The notes beneath the pieces are model-generated. The model was not told the DNA's origin and did no database searches. It was given only the letters and a program-made list of their open reading frames with translations. Positions 11,636-21,474 of a stretch of 64,000 nt of DNA are shown one piece after another. Within the stretch, counting starts at the first letter, position 1, and each line of letters begins with the position of its first letter. Both the position numbers and the translations under genes were made by a program. The stretch is from Nephrotoma appendiculata (taxonomy: Eukaryota; Arthropoda; Insecta; Diptera; Tipulidae), in NCBI GenBank assembly GCA_947310385.1, contig OX371223.1, positions 181,525,279 through 181,589,278 of the forward strand, in the 5' to 3' direction.

Positions 11636-12454
11636 GGGTGCACTACGAAATCCCGGGTTTCAAAATCCCGGTTTTCAAAATCCAGGTTTTTAAAATCTTG
11701 TTTTTTTTCTTCTAGTTCTAAAGTCTTTATTTTAAAAGAAATATTTTTTATTAATTCGGACCGACCGGACTAATAATATTTTAACATAAAATAAACAATA
11801 GTTGTAGAAGCTGACAGCTTCGATAACTCTCACAGTGCCTTACGAGGGGCTTTAGATTTGAACTTCGAGGGACGTAGGAGCCGGGAACACCAAACATGTC
11901 GCACTGCGTGCCGCGCGTAGGAGCGGTTTATATAGAATCTATTAATGATACCCACTTAAACGAAAAACTAATTGCACCATTTTGTTTTGCAAGATATTGT
12001 AATTGCAAGCTTTTGTTCTTGCATCATTTTACAAATCCATTTGCATTGCACGTGTAGAATTTCAACACAATCGGTTTAGAAATGGCCTAGTTCCATCCGT
12101 ATTGACCGCTTTATCAAAAAATTATTTAAGAATCCCATTTCTATCGTACGTACCGAATTTCAAAAAAATTTGTTAATAAATGGCCAAATTCCATCCATAT
12201 TATAGCCATTTTCTAGAACTTTATCGCAAACACTTTTTTTCATTTTTGTCAAAAAATCATTTAAGATTCCCATTTTCCCATATGTCAAATTTTAAAAATT
12301 CAAACAGTGATTTCCAAAAATCGGGATTTTTTTTATACAAAGCGGAGATTTTGAAAACCAGGATTTTGAAAACAAGGATTTTAAAAACCTGGATTTTGAA
12401 AACCAGGATTTTAACAAACAGGGATTTTGAAAACCGGGATTTCGTTACACACCC
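11636..12454. mobile_element. Foldback-like element with tandem-repeat arms
   Basis: An 819-base element bounded by a perfect 9-bp direct repeat, GAATTCATC, at 11627-11635 and 12455-12463. The ends are GGGTGCACTACGAAATCCCG and the inverse of GGGTGTGTAACGAAATCCCG. Each arm continues as a short tandem array: three units of about 15-16 bases on the left (CGGTTTTCAAAATCC type) and seven to eight inverted units on the right (GGATTTTGAAAACCA type, about 12343-12445). Long inverted arms built of short tandem units plus 9-bp duplications are the defining features of Drosophila FB (Foldback) elements. The middle holds a duplicated block (ATGGCC...TTCCATCC at about 12084 and 12180). No transposase was seen. 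Confidence 0.8.
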
Positions 12455-12739
12455 GAATTCATCACTGTTATTTTTAAAAAAGTCATTAAGACAGCAGTTC
12501 TAAAGGAAATTCATGTAAGTAGTGGGCTGCAATCTGTTAAGGGGACAAATTCATATAGTTCTGTTTGATTTAGAATTGGATTAACTTTTGTTTGAAAGAT
12601 ATCTTACAACAGGTATATACAGCACATTCTCTAAGTCAATTTCAATTTTAGGGCAAGTACACGTATTATAACATGTTACTAAATATTAAATAACATTTAT
12701 TTCTTTTTGTTGTTAAAATAACACTTACTAAATAAACAG

Positions 12740-13110
12740 CAGATGTAAAAGCATCACAAGAAAAAAACGCCTTTCCACTTCTCTTGGTTTCAATTCATAA
12801 GGGACCCAATTTGCATGCTTTTGAATCATGCCCATAGGTTTCAATCGTCATCTCCAATTTACCGGTAAGCTCCACTTGCGTTTGAGTCGGATCTTAATCG
12901 AGCAATGTTTCTAATTCATCGTCTTTGATTTGGCTGTCCTAAGCGAGGCTTATCTTCTACACTGAAATCATCATTTTTGAAGCGTTGAAACCATTTTCTA
13001 CATGTTTTATCGGTTAGAGCATTGTCACCGTAAACTTGTAGAAGCATTCGATGTGCTTCAGCTGCACTTTTTTTTCCAATTAAAACAAAAAATTAACACT
13101 TCCCATAAAT
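12740..13110 (-). pseudogene. mariner transposase relic (N-terminal part)
   Basis: Read on the minus strand: KKSAAEAHRMLLQVYGDNAL, then TDKTCRKWFQRFKNDDFSVE (about 12945-13070). After one frameshift it continues ELETLLDxDPTQTQVEL and a degenerate linker ending CKLGPL. This is the DNA-binding half of a mariner-family transposase: paired helix-turn-helix motifs and the start of the linker. The catalytic DDD domain is absent, and the stretch ends near 12740. It lies in the giant host intron in the same orientation as the host gene. Mariner subfamily not determined. Confidence 0.8.
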
Positions 13111-14080
13111 TCTGTTTAGTTATCACAAAATCCTCATATTCAACACCGTAAAAAACACGTTTTGTATGAAACTCAAAGCAATACAAACTGAATGTTACCG
13201 CAGATGTCTAATGTGTCTGAAACAACGGAAATCAGCTGTCACTATCAAAAATGTATTTTAGTCAGAGCTACTTTTTGAAAACGGACCGAATTAATTTATA
13301 GTCCCAATACATCATCTTGTATTGTTAGAGTGATTATGTGATTCACATTATGTAATGCTATGTGATCATTCTTAAACACACATAAACTATAATATGTGGA
13401 GCCATCAAAATACAAACACTATTATGTATACATCCCTACACAAAGAATGAAGATTTTGAAAAGAGAGTAAAATACACATAAATTCAAATCAAATAAATTA
13501 ATTGACTTGAAATAATAAAATAAAATTATAAATAAATAAAATTGATATGTTACATACTATATATACCATACGTCTGCTTCTGTTGTGTCTTCTGCTCGAA
13601 GATTATTATCTCATTTTATTTCAAAATAAATTTTACCAAGTATGTTAGAAGAACAACAACACTTGAACAGATTTTTCATAATAATACTATAGTTCTTCCA
13701 ATTATTTAATATCTAACAAATTTGTTTTTTAATTAAATAATTAATTTGATTTATATGAAAAGAAGGAGTAATTAAAACAATTACAAATGATGGTGAGAAA
13801 TTTATGTATTTATATCTACGGGAATTTTGATATGAGCTGCTGACCTAGTTCAAAGTTCAGAAGAATTAGTTATAAATTATAAAATACGAGAGATGTAAAT
13901 CTTCAAATATTACCTTAAGTGAAAAAAAATTTAAATGAGAAAACGTAACAAATGCTCCTCATCTAAATTAAAAAATTCTTCTCATAAAAATTGTTATTGC
14001 TATTTATTGGATGCAATTAATGGATCAATTTATTTTACTAATGCCTGATTGCACAGAAAAATGACTAACGACCGGTTAGT
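13111..14080. other. Intron sequence, no gene seen
   Basis: The first 180 bases may be the mariner's own untranslated end. The rest is AT-rich with no coding signal. A small hairpin (ACTAAC-GACCG-GTTAGT) lies at about 14063-14079. Confidence 0.45.
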
Positions 14081-14150
14081 TGTGCGCCAGTCAAATGCTT
14101 TATATGCAATCTGTTTTCGCTATCAGAAAAACTCAACGCAAACTTGATTA

Positions 14151-14265
14151 AATATATTTTATTCCATCGAAATATTCAACGATTAGTTAAAAAGTTATTC
14201 AAACAAAATTGTCAATGGCCAATTTTTATACGCAAGCTAAATATTTGCACGGAATAAAATATATT
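14151..14265. mobile_element. Nested 115-bp MITE with TA duplication
   Basis: Ends AATATATTTTATTCC and GGAATAAAATATATT, flanked by TA at 14149-14150 and 14266-14267. It interrupts the left inverted repeat of the surrounding Harbinger: the intact partner arm near 16113 shows CTTGATTAATGCTGGAAACA where the left arm has CTTGATTA-[insert]-TATGCTTGAAACA. The TA duplication suggests a Tc1/mariner-mobilised MITE. Confidence 0.75.
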
Positions 14266-14456
14266 TATGCTTGAAACAGATGTGCGGAAAATCGCTTGCA
14301 TTTAAATTAGAATACACTACTTTAAATGAAATGAAATACAAGTATTCCGCATAGCAGGCGTTGACAACACACAAAAAATTTAAAATAAATGATTTATGCC
14401 TACTTGACGTATAATTTTGAATATTTAGCTGTTATTGTCGAGAAAATTATTTAAAG

Positions 14457-14693
14457 ATGGAGGAATATATAATTGAGTTTAACAAACAAAATGAATTTAT
14501 TTACAATAAAAAGGATCGAAATTATAAAAATGTATTTTTACGCGATAAAAAATTTAACGAATTATCAAAAAAATTAAACATACCTAGTAAATACTACAAT
14601 TTAGCATATTTATATCAAATACATAATCATGAAAAATTTATTGAATTATCCATTTGGATTTTAGTTTTTCCACAATTTAATAAATTTTTTTAA
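14457..14693 (+). CDS. MADF-like accessory ORF of a Harbinger
   Basis: A 78-codon frame with start context AAAGATGG. It reads MEEYIIEFNKQNEFIYNKKD, then NYKNVFLRDKKFNELSKKLN. The pattern I-x-x-[FV]-x(5)-[LF]-[IY]-[YD]-x-K-x(4)-Y-K-x(3)-R-D-x-x-[WF]-x-E-[LI] matches the first two helices of a MADF (Myb/SANT-like DNA-binding) domain. Such proteins are the second gene of many insect PIF/Harbinger elements and help the transposase find its ends. The last residues become unstructured, so an intron or decay probably begins near 14650. Further coding-looking sequence lies at about 14945-15105 (GIDLSNLSNSVYEVEWSNSS). It sits within inverted repeats. It could also be a broken gene with no function. 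Confidence 0.5.
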   Translation: MEEYIIEFNKQNEFIYNKKDRNYKNVFLRDKKFNELSKKLNIPSKYYNLAYLYQIHNHEKFIELSIWILVFPQFNKFF

Positions 14694-15202
14694 AACTATT
14701 TTATTATTTTGTAGTGGTAAAAAAAAAATACAAATGGTAGAATTTGAGGGATAAATTCCAAAAGGAACGTAGTAAATTATATTAAGTGGCTCGGGAGATA
14801 GCGCATTCAGCCCTAAGAAAAAATGGAAGTGGTATAATAATAAGCTGCTTTTTGATCGATGTGGTTACGTTAAATAAAACGTAAACGTAAGAATTTCTCA
14901 AACGAAATTACCTGTTCGTCAATAATTTTTATTTTTAGAACAACTGGCAATTATACCAAGAATAAAATTGAAGAAATACTGCGAATTAACGTTGGGAATT
15001 GATTTGAGCAATTTGTCAAATTCTGTGTACGAAGTAGAGTGGAGTAACAGCAGTTACGAAGTTAGATTGGACCACGATTTGAGTATGCCACAAAAAACAG
15101 TAAATCGGATGCAATAGTCGATTCGGCAAAAAACGAAATACAGGATTTAATAAAGCAATCGTTTGCGCGTCCAGAAGAAATCGCGAAGACCCCCCCTCCC
15201 GG

Positions 15203-15440
15203 TCACTTTATTTTTTGACACAATGTCGGCACAGGTAAATGAGGCCAAAATTTCACTTGCTGATTTTGGGGAATGCAATTGGGACTTTTACAAATTGCAA
15301 ACGATATTTTATACAACAAACAATAAAAAATAAACTTTTCTATATCAAAATGATCATTATTCATGTTTACGAATTTCATATGAAAATGTTCTTTATTTAG
15401 GGACTTAATAAACACATTTTTTATTAATCACTTGTTTTTT
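15203..15440. repeat. Repeat shared with 20111-20230
   Basis: The stretch around 15394-15433 (CTTAATAAACACATTTTTTA, then TCACTTGTTTTTT) recurs at 20139-20165, and in inverted form at 20186-20223. It is a dispersed non-coding repeat. The minus-strand 70-codon frame over it has no domain. Confidence 0.6.
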
Positions 15441-15589
15441 GTTGGGTGATCATGGTTTGTTAGGTCATCATCAGGAGGATCTACTCTTTACTAGCTACTT
15501 TATTTAGGTGTTTACATTATTGAGATATTCTTTTAAAGTTCTCTAATTGAAAAAGTTTCTCTGCTGGCGTTGAATCTCATAAACATCCT

Positions 15590-15935
15590 ACATTAAGGTA
15601 AAGCATCGTCTTCATTTAGCCAATCACCTGGTACCATTTCACTGTCCTCATTAATGTGATCCACAAACCTGTTTGAGAAGTAGTTTGCAGAGTCGTTCAT
15701 CCTAATAAAATTCGATTGGAGTCTGAATAAATTTTCTTTTAAACTTCTTTTTTAATAAATAATAAAGATTTCGAATTGGATTTTTCCCATCCTAGAGGCT
15801 TTTCTAAACTGCTCTGGATTGTTCTTTAATTTAAAGAAACAGTTTAGAGAAGAAGCCATGCATCTCGCGTTCATTCTCCGAAAATATTTCACGGGCCCAT
15901 ACTCGTCTGGTTTTCGATCTTCGGTGAAGATCGCA
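15590..15935 (-). pseudogene. Harbinger transposase relic without catalytic core
   Basis: The minus-strand translation gives EYGPVKYFRRMNARCMASSL, then FFKLKNNPEQFRKASRMGKI and QFEIFIIY. This is the typical Harbinger N-terminal pattern of N-[DP]-x-x-[FR]-x-x-[YA]-x-R-M-x-x-x-x-F-x-x-[LI]. After a stop it resumes as LKENLFRLQSNFIRMND and SANYFSNRF, ending MVPGDWLNEDDALP. I interpret this as N-terminal and C-terminal ends of a PIF/Harbinger transposase joined by a deletion that removed the whole D-D-E nuclease region. It would pair with the plus-strand MADF ORF at 14457. The assignment of the C-terminal piece is the weaker part. Confidence 0.55.
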
Positions 15936-16194
15936 CAACCGAACTAATTTGATATATTGTCGATAACATAAATAAATCAAAACCAGTCTATTGAAATTAT
16001 AGCAGTAATTTGCATTTTGTAATTTTTATAACGCACAAAAAAATGGAAATCAATCTGATACAAACAAAAGTTTGTACCGCAAGAGTTTTTCCGCATGTCT
16101 GTTTCCAGCATTAATCAAGTTTGCGTTGATTTCTTTCGGATTGCGAAAACAGATTTCATATTATACAACATTTAACTGGTCATGATGGGGAAAC

Positions 16195-16490
16195 GTGGTG
16201 CAAATAAAACAGAAACACAATAAAACAATGACAGCAAAATATTTGCTATTATGTCAATTAAAATAAATCTTAGAAGCGATTTTTCTTTCTAATTTACGAC
16301 TTTCTTTTGATCTAATTTTATTACCATCAAATTATAATAAACATTGGTAATGGTGAAATTGTATTAACATTTTATAGCTAAATTTCCATCTTCTACAAGA
16401 AATATCCTTTGATACAAATTATTGTACGCGTTAAATCAAGTAACATCAAGATCGAAGAATATGAAATACATATTATTATATGGCTTAAAC
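16195..16490. other. No feature seen
   Basis: Short AT-rich gap between the Harbinger copy 4 end and the Helitron fragment. Confidence 0.4.
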
Positions 16491-17390
16491 AACTGAACAG
16501 CGTGACACGCGGTTTGAAGTGCACCCTCTTAATGCATTAGCAATTCCTAAAAGTGTTTTGGGACTAATAAACATCGTGTGCAAACATTGCCATTGGCGTG
16601 ATGTTTCAGAAGAAAAATTTGGATATAGTACTGATGAGTTCCGTTTGACAACTATCTCGGATATTTATCAAATCTTTTGATTTGTACACCATCGTATAAT
16701 AGTTTATTCTCGTTTACCTGGACCTAACATCGGTTCGTATTGCTTTCGCGTATGCGGAAAAATAGATCATCGGATTAACGGTTAACGAAATTGCCAGGAT
16801 AGCTCCCGCAATATGCAATAGCACCTCTAGCCCTGGAACATCGACTAGACTATAAGTACTAGGTAGCTAGAGTTTTTCTTTTTCTTTTGTTTTGGAAATT
16901 GTTCATGTAATACAATATCAAAAGCAAAAATTGCCACATGATCAGATTTTAATCATTCCGAATGAATATACAAAATTAGAAGCGGAGGAAGACATCGACA
17001 AAATTGTTAATGCTGATATTCCTAACCATGAGGTGACACGCTTCATCTTTTTGAAATCATTGTTAGAAATATGATCATTACACCATGTGGCAACCGTAAT
17101 TCAAACCGTCTACGCGTGATTGGAGGAAAATGTTTCAACTTCTTCCCGGCCATCGCATAATCACGATGAATTTTTCTTGTGTGTGGAATCGCGCTCCAAA
17201 AGCAATTTGGAGAATTGTTTGTTCCCCAAAGCATGGTCAAAGTCAAATCATATACCGACTGCCAGTTTAATTTCAGGATGAGCAGTACGTTTGCTTTCGC
17301 GTAGGGAACATACTGTTTGCGGCAGACCATGTCACATTAAGAGATACGAAACTTGCTGCTTAGTTTGGTTTCTTCCTTAACATCTAAACC
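16490..17390 (+). pseudogene. Helitron Rep/helicase N-terminal fragment
   Basis: Across several frameshifts the plus strand reads as a Helitron replication protein, in order. SVLGLINIVCKHCHWRDVSE (about 16550-16610) is the cysteine-containing N-terminal motif that normally reads L-G-x-[ML]-x-x-x-C-x-x-C-x-A-L-H-[WF]. GSYCFRVCGKIDHRI (about 16735-16780) matches the G-P-Y-C-F-[RK]-[IV]-x-G-x-[IV]-x-H-R motif. KLEAEEDIDKIVNADIPNHE (16960-17035) matches the P-x-D-[IV]-D-x-[IV]-[VI]-x-A-E-[IL]-P-D motif, followed by NMIITPCGNRN (the M-[IV]-H-G-P-C-G region). The end is YRLPV, FRVGN and ADHVTLRDTKLAA. Helitrons move by rolling-circle replication. The Rep HUH active site and helicase motifs are not visible. 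Dead fragment, truncated at both ends. Confidence 0.75.
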
Positions 17391-17504
17391 TTATGTAATA
17401 GTTTTCTCGACGATGATGTAAAAATTTTCTTCATTTCAATTAATGTCGTAACGATTTAGCCGATTTCGAATAAACTTGCTAATTTAAAAAGTTGGTTTCG
17501 CAAA

Positions 17505-17760
17505 CATCATTATCGTTTTATTGGAGTATCGGAATCATGGCTAAAGTCTCATCATATAGTCTGACCTATCGGCGAAAATTGAAGGCTACAAACTTTTAAG
17601 ACAAGACCGATCTGAAAGAGGTATTAGAGACGGGGGTCATTGAGTGGATAAATGAATTTATTTGATGCAGATGAGCTTAATTCTGCTCGTTGAGATTTTA
17701 ATGAATTTAGATGAGGTAAAAGTAAAGAATTTCAAAAGCAGACTACACCGAAAGCTTTAC
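17505..17760 (+). pseudogene. Non-LTR retrotransposon endonuclease fragment
   Basis: The plus strand reads YRFIGVSESWLKSHHIV (about 17515-17565) and, in another frame, EGYKLLRQDRSERGIRDGG (17580-17636). These are the S-E-[TS]-W-L and G-Y-x-[LV]-x-R-x-D-R-x-x-R-G-G-G motifs of the APE-type endonuclease in LINE elements (Jockey/CR1-like order). Only this short part of ORF2 remains. It lies 120 bases after the Helitron fragment, in the giant host intron. Confidence 0.65.
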
Positions 17761-17764
17761 TGTT

Positions 17765-20105
17765 ATGTTTATTATACCATTCATCGTTATTTTGGGGAAT
17801 ATCCAATAACTAATATAACTCAGTAACAGCGCTAGGTCAAAGTCTATTCACCAAGGTATCAAAATATCGCACAGTTATAAGTCTTTAGAGAACACAAGCG
17901 TTTGTAGTAGCAAAAAACTGCATAAAGTAGCACAAAAAAAAGTTTATCCATTACCCACACCAGAAAATTTAATTTATGACTGATGATGTTATAAGATAAA
18001 TGATGCACTGTTTGTGTTTCTGTTGGCACAGTATAAATAGCTAACAGCAGTTTTGCCAATTTCTATTCAAACTAGAAGATTTATATTCATGAATTTTGCA
18101 ATCAAAGTAATATCTATTTATTATTTAATGAATATTGTAATTAATGATGCTTCGCAAGTAAAATTTCCTTTGCTATGTTTTATACAGCAGTTTATGACGG
18201 TATCTTTATACATATAATAGCTTAAATTACAAAGTTGATATAATTTTGAACTAAATTTCACAGTAAATTTGCATGACCCTGTTTTATCAAATCAAACAAA
18301 AAAAAAATGAATATTATGATATTAAAGGTTACTTATCTCTAGTTCAGTATTTAGATAAAATGGAATTTATTACTAATACTCAACTCATAGCTCCACAACG
18401 TTTTCATCCTTCGGATGTTGTATAAATAGCTGATGGTGTAATACAATATATTGTATTTCTGAATCATAAATCAAACTTATCGATTTTTCATCATTAGGTA
18501 TAGACTATGCGGAATATACCGGCCTAAACTAATTTTACAAAATCGAGCATAAGAGTTGTTAAAGCGATGTATTATTTCCGTTACCTTTAGTAAATCAGCG
18601 GAAGTAAGTTTGGACTATCCCTGAGACCCCACAATTATTTTGTCTTAAAGGCAAAAGTTTAAACGTTTCACCGCACTGTTAGAATAATGCTGTGCACCAA
18701 ACGCAAACTACAATAACTTTTAAAAACGGTATTATAATGGCATTAAATTATAATTTTCCAATGAAGAAAGTAAGCATGTCAATAGAAAATTTTGTCAAAA
18801 TCTCTTAATCGTCCCAATTTTCTCAGTCGCTAGTTTTACATAAATTAATTATATGTCTGAGATTCAGTATTCGAAATACTAAAAATGGCGTAAAAATTGT
18901 ATTACCCGACTTTATGAATACAGAATTGTTTTTGCCACCCGCCACGCTGTATAGACGACAACTAAATATGCCCAAAACAGATTTCTATAGCATTAGTGAA
19001 ATAATTGGTCAAAAGTAAATGAGAAGCACCGACTTCGAGCAGTTTCTGGCAGGAACGCTTATTCACAACAGAATCATAGTTTTAATAGAACTTTGCATTG
19101 AAACACCACAGCAATCACAAACCAAACATAAGTAGACTTCGAGACTGCCATATTTGGTAAATTTTTAAAGATCACCTAGTGACAGTGAAAATCATAAACA
19201 TAGCCTCAACTGACATTTTAGTGTATATCTTAAGCAAGCCAGTAGAAGGAAAGCCATTAATAAATGAAAAAACAAAGATCACCAACTCAAAACTGAATGT
19301 GAAAGGCGAACTCTTCCCAGAATTATCGTATATCGCGGAAGAACAAAACGTATTCTACTTTTTCTTTCCACTTTTCTGTTTATTTAATACATATAAATCA
19401 ATTTTTACCGGTTGATCTATACGGCTGCAACAACACTGATTTTCATTTCGTTTCTTTCCTCACCGCCAACAAACAAAATTTTATATGCGGTTCTACCACA
19501 CAATTTAATCCAAGCGAAAAAAGCACTACGAAAAATTGGGGGTTGGATTTCATCAAACGGAATCATTTAATATAACATTTTCTTTCATGAAAAATCTAAC
19601 TAAAATTACACTAACATTACGAATAAAATACGTCGACCATTTGTCAAGTTTTGTGTATGTATTATGGTGTTATGCATTATGACTATTTATTCAAATTGGT
19701 CAAGTGATTGAAAATGAAAACAAAGCCGTACAAATAATCACGTCGATTACAGAATCCGCGTGAGCGAATCAAATTGGAAAATACATATAAAAAAATGGAA
19801 TGGAAAACAATTGCTATAAATCAAAGTTGCCTAAAAAACTTGTATTGATTTCCATACAAATAATTTTTTATGAAACTCCCGGTAGCACCTCATTGCAAGA
19901 AAATCATATCGTTTTTATCAAATTTCGCTAGGTAATCGTTAGGTCAGACCAATTGATTGGTCAACACATTTTGGCGTTTGGTCACCAGTGGGTACCATTT
20001 TTATTGCAAAACAACAAACAAATGGGTGATTTTTATTACAAAACAAAATCAAAATTGTTTCAATAAAATCAGGTTCGTCGCTTATTTGGAAGAAACCTTG
20101 TTACA
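17765..20105. other. Intron sequence, no gene recognised
   Basis: AT-rich sequence with chance frames only. A 78-codon plus frame at 19179-19415 has no domain I recognise. The stretch 18900-19170 has somewhat higher codon-like complexity but many stops. Confidence 0.4.
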
Positions 20106-20110
20106 AAATT

Positions 20111-20225
20111 AACCCTTTGAGTGCACTTACACTTAATAAACACATTTTTATTAGCACTTGTTTTTTGCATTTTTGTGAAATAAAAAAGAAAACAAGTGGT
20201 GATAAAAATGTGTTTATTAAGTTCC
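20111..20225. repeat. Hairpin repeat next to a TTAACCCTTTGAGTGC end
   Basis: TTAACCCTTTGAGTGC at 20111-20126 looks like a piggyBac-type end similar to the small element at 28056. Directly inside is an inverted repeat: CTTAATAAACACATTTTTAT (20139-20158) with CACTTGTTTT, against its complement ending AAATGTGTTTATTAAG at about 20223. The same arm occurs once near 15394. No coding. Confidence 0.55.
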
Positions 20226-20865
20226 GGAAATATAATATGTGTTCTCAATGCGACTATATATAGGCCATTCTTGCCCTGAGGTACCAACTACATTGTCCTG
20301 AAATTTTGCGCTGGTAAAGGTTAGGGCTAGAACTACTCGAAAATCATAGTGAGACGAAATGATCAATAACTAATATTTCAAATTTCATTAAGATATAAAC
20401 AGTGTTCTCAAACAGGCTTTATGGGATTCATTTTCTATATGAGGCATTCAATCTAATTACGTAGTTCTGAAACGTGGTTTAAATATAATACATTGTTAGG
20501 CATTTTTATTGTGTGCAAAGTAAAACTACTCAAGTTGAATAAAAAAAAACAAAGAGTATTTTCTACAGTGAACTGCTGCTCGTGTTGAATTAAAAAATAG
20601 ACTCTAGACGACTTTATAACTAGCCTATAGGAATTTTTTGTGCAGTTTATTTACTAATAATACTTTTTGCAGTATTATTTTAGCTGACAAAATTAGGTTC
20701 TGCATTAACCGCGATCATTTAGATAAAACATCTTCAAGATTCATATTTTAATTGGATAACATTTACATATTGCTTAAACCTATTTTCATTTGTTAAATTT
20801 TTTTTAATAAAAATCAAATTTTATCATTATTCAAATCATAAGTTTACTCATTCAAATATTATCAT
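20226..20865. other. No feature seen
   Basis: AT-rich intronic sequence without coding or clear repeat structure. Confidence 0.4.
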
Positions 20866-21010
20866 AAATAGGAATTAATTCCATTTCTAAAATAGGTACG
20901 GAAGTTTAACGTCAAAACTGCTATAAATAGAAAAATAAAATTTCGTTTTGCCAGAAACCGTTAGGAGAAAATACAAAACTGTTCGAAAAATGTTAAATAT
21001 TTTACCCTTT
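20866..21010. mobile_element. Fragment related to the TGGCCC MITE at 31566-32106
   Basis: The blocks ATTTCTAAAATAGGTA, CGTCAAAACTGCTATAA and AAAATACAAAACTGTTCGAAAA follow the same order as TTTTCTAAAATAAGTA, CGTCAAAACTGCTATAA and GGGAACAAAACTCCTAGAAAA at about 31960-32075. The diagnostic ends are lost here. Confidence 0.55.
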
Positions 21011-21059
21011 CCTATTCGTATAAAGCCAGACCTGCTAAAAAAATAACAGAACAAATTTT

Positions 21060-21470
21060 TTGAAATTTAATCTTCAATCCTTTTGGTTTCATATCGTTAT
21101 TTCGTAAATGTGCTCGACTTTTCAAAATATTTGCAAAACACGAAACAGCTCATACGAAAGCTGCCACTGAAATCATTTGGATCTCCCAATTTGTGGAAGA
21201 AGCTTGAGTTTGAATATGAAGTTTCATTCCGATCAGTTAATCCATCTCGGCCTTTACATGAGCCAAATTTTTGTTGACAAACCGGATTTTTTTGTCAAGA
21301 ATCGTAATTTCCGCTTGAACTTTGGACAACTGATCTTGACCGTTGTGGTTACAAATTTAATTTAGAATCTCTAAGTTCTTAGTCGATTTTATCGTAAAGG
21401 ATATACTTTCAAAACATTTGCAAAAAACGAACAAGCTCATATGGAAGCTGCTATAAGTTTAAAACATTTA
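21060..21470 (-). repeat. Dispersed repeat unit shared with 49990-52640
   Basis: Reverse complement blocks such as GATCGGAATGAAACTTCATA, TTGGGAGATCCAAATG and TTTGCAAATATTTTGAAAAG parallel blocks around 52120-52260 and 49990-50160. A second, shorter copy of part of the unit follows at about 21405-21455 (TTTCAAAACATTTGCAAAAA). The plus frames at 21083-21365 are read through this repeat and have no domain. Confidence 0.6.
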
Positions 21471-21474
21471 TATT

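Larger units (their letters stand above)
14085..16190. mobile_element. Harbinger copy 4, internally deleted, with MADF and transposase pieces
   Basis: Inverted ends frame this about 2.1-kb segment. On the left is AATCTGTTTTCGC...CAACGCAAACTTGATTAA (14107-14151). Its inverse, TTAATCAAGTTTGCGTTG...GCGAAAACAGATT, is at about 16113-16160. Both sides also share the next inner block, GAAACAGAYRTGCGGAAAA. On the left that block is pushed inward by a nested MITE at 14151-14265. Inside are a MADF-like ORF on the plus strand and a broken transposase on the minus strand, the same convergent plan as the other Harbinger copies here. Exact outer ends and target duplication were not resolved. Confidence 0.65.

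Noticed and set aside
12335..12445. Array of short direct repeats resembling a CRISPR-like pattern
   Set aside because: Units are contiguous with no spacers, inverted at 11640-11705, and belong to a Foldback-like transposon in a eukaryote.
19179..19415. 78-codon plus frame with weak resemblance to copia-type polyprotein ends
   Set aside because: The resemblance is limited to a few residues (DILVYILSKPVEGK) and no neighbouring retroelement motif was found.
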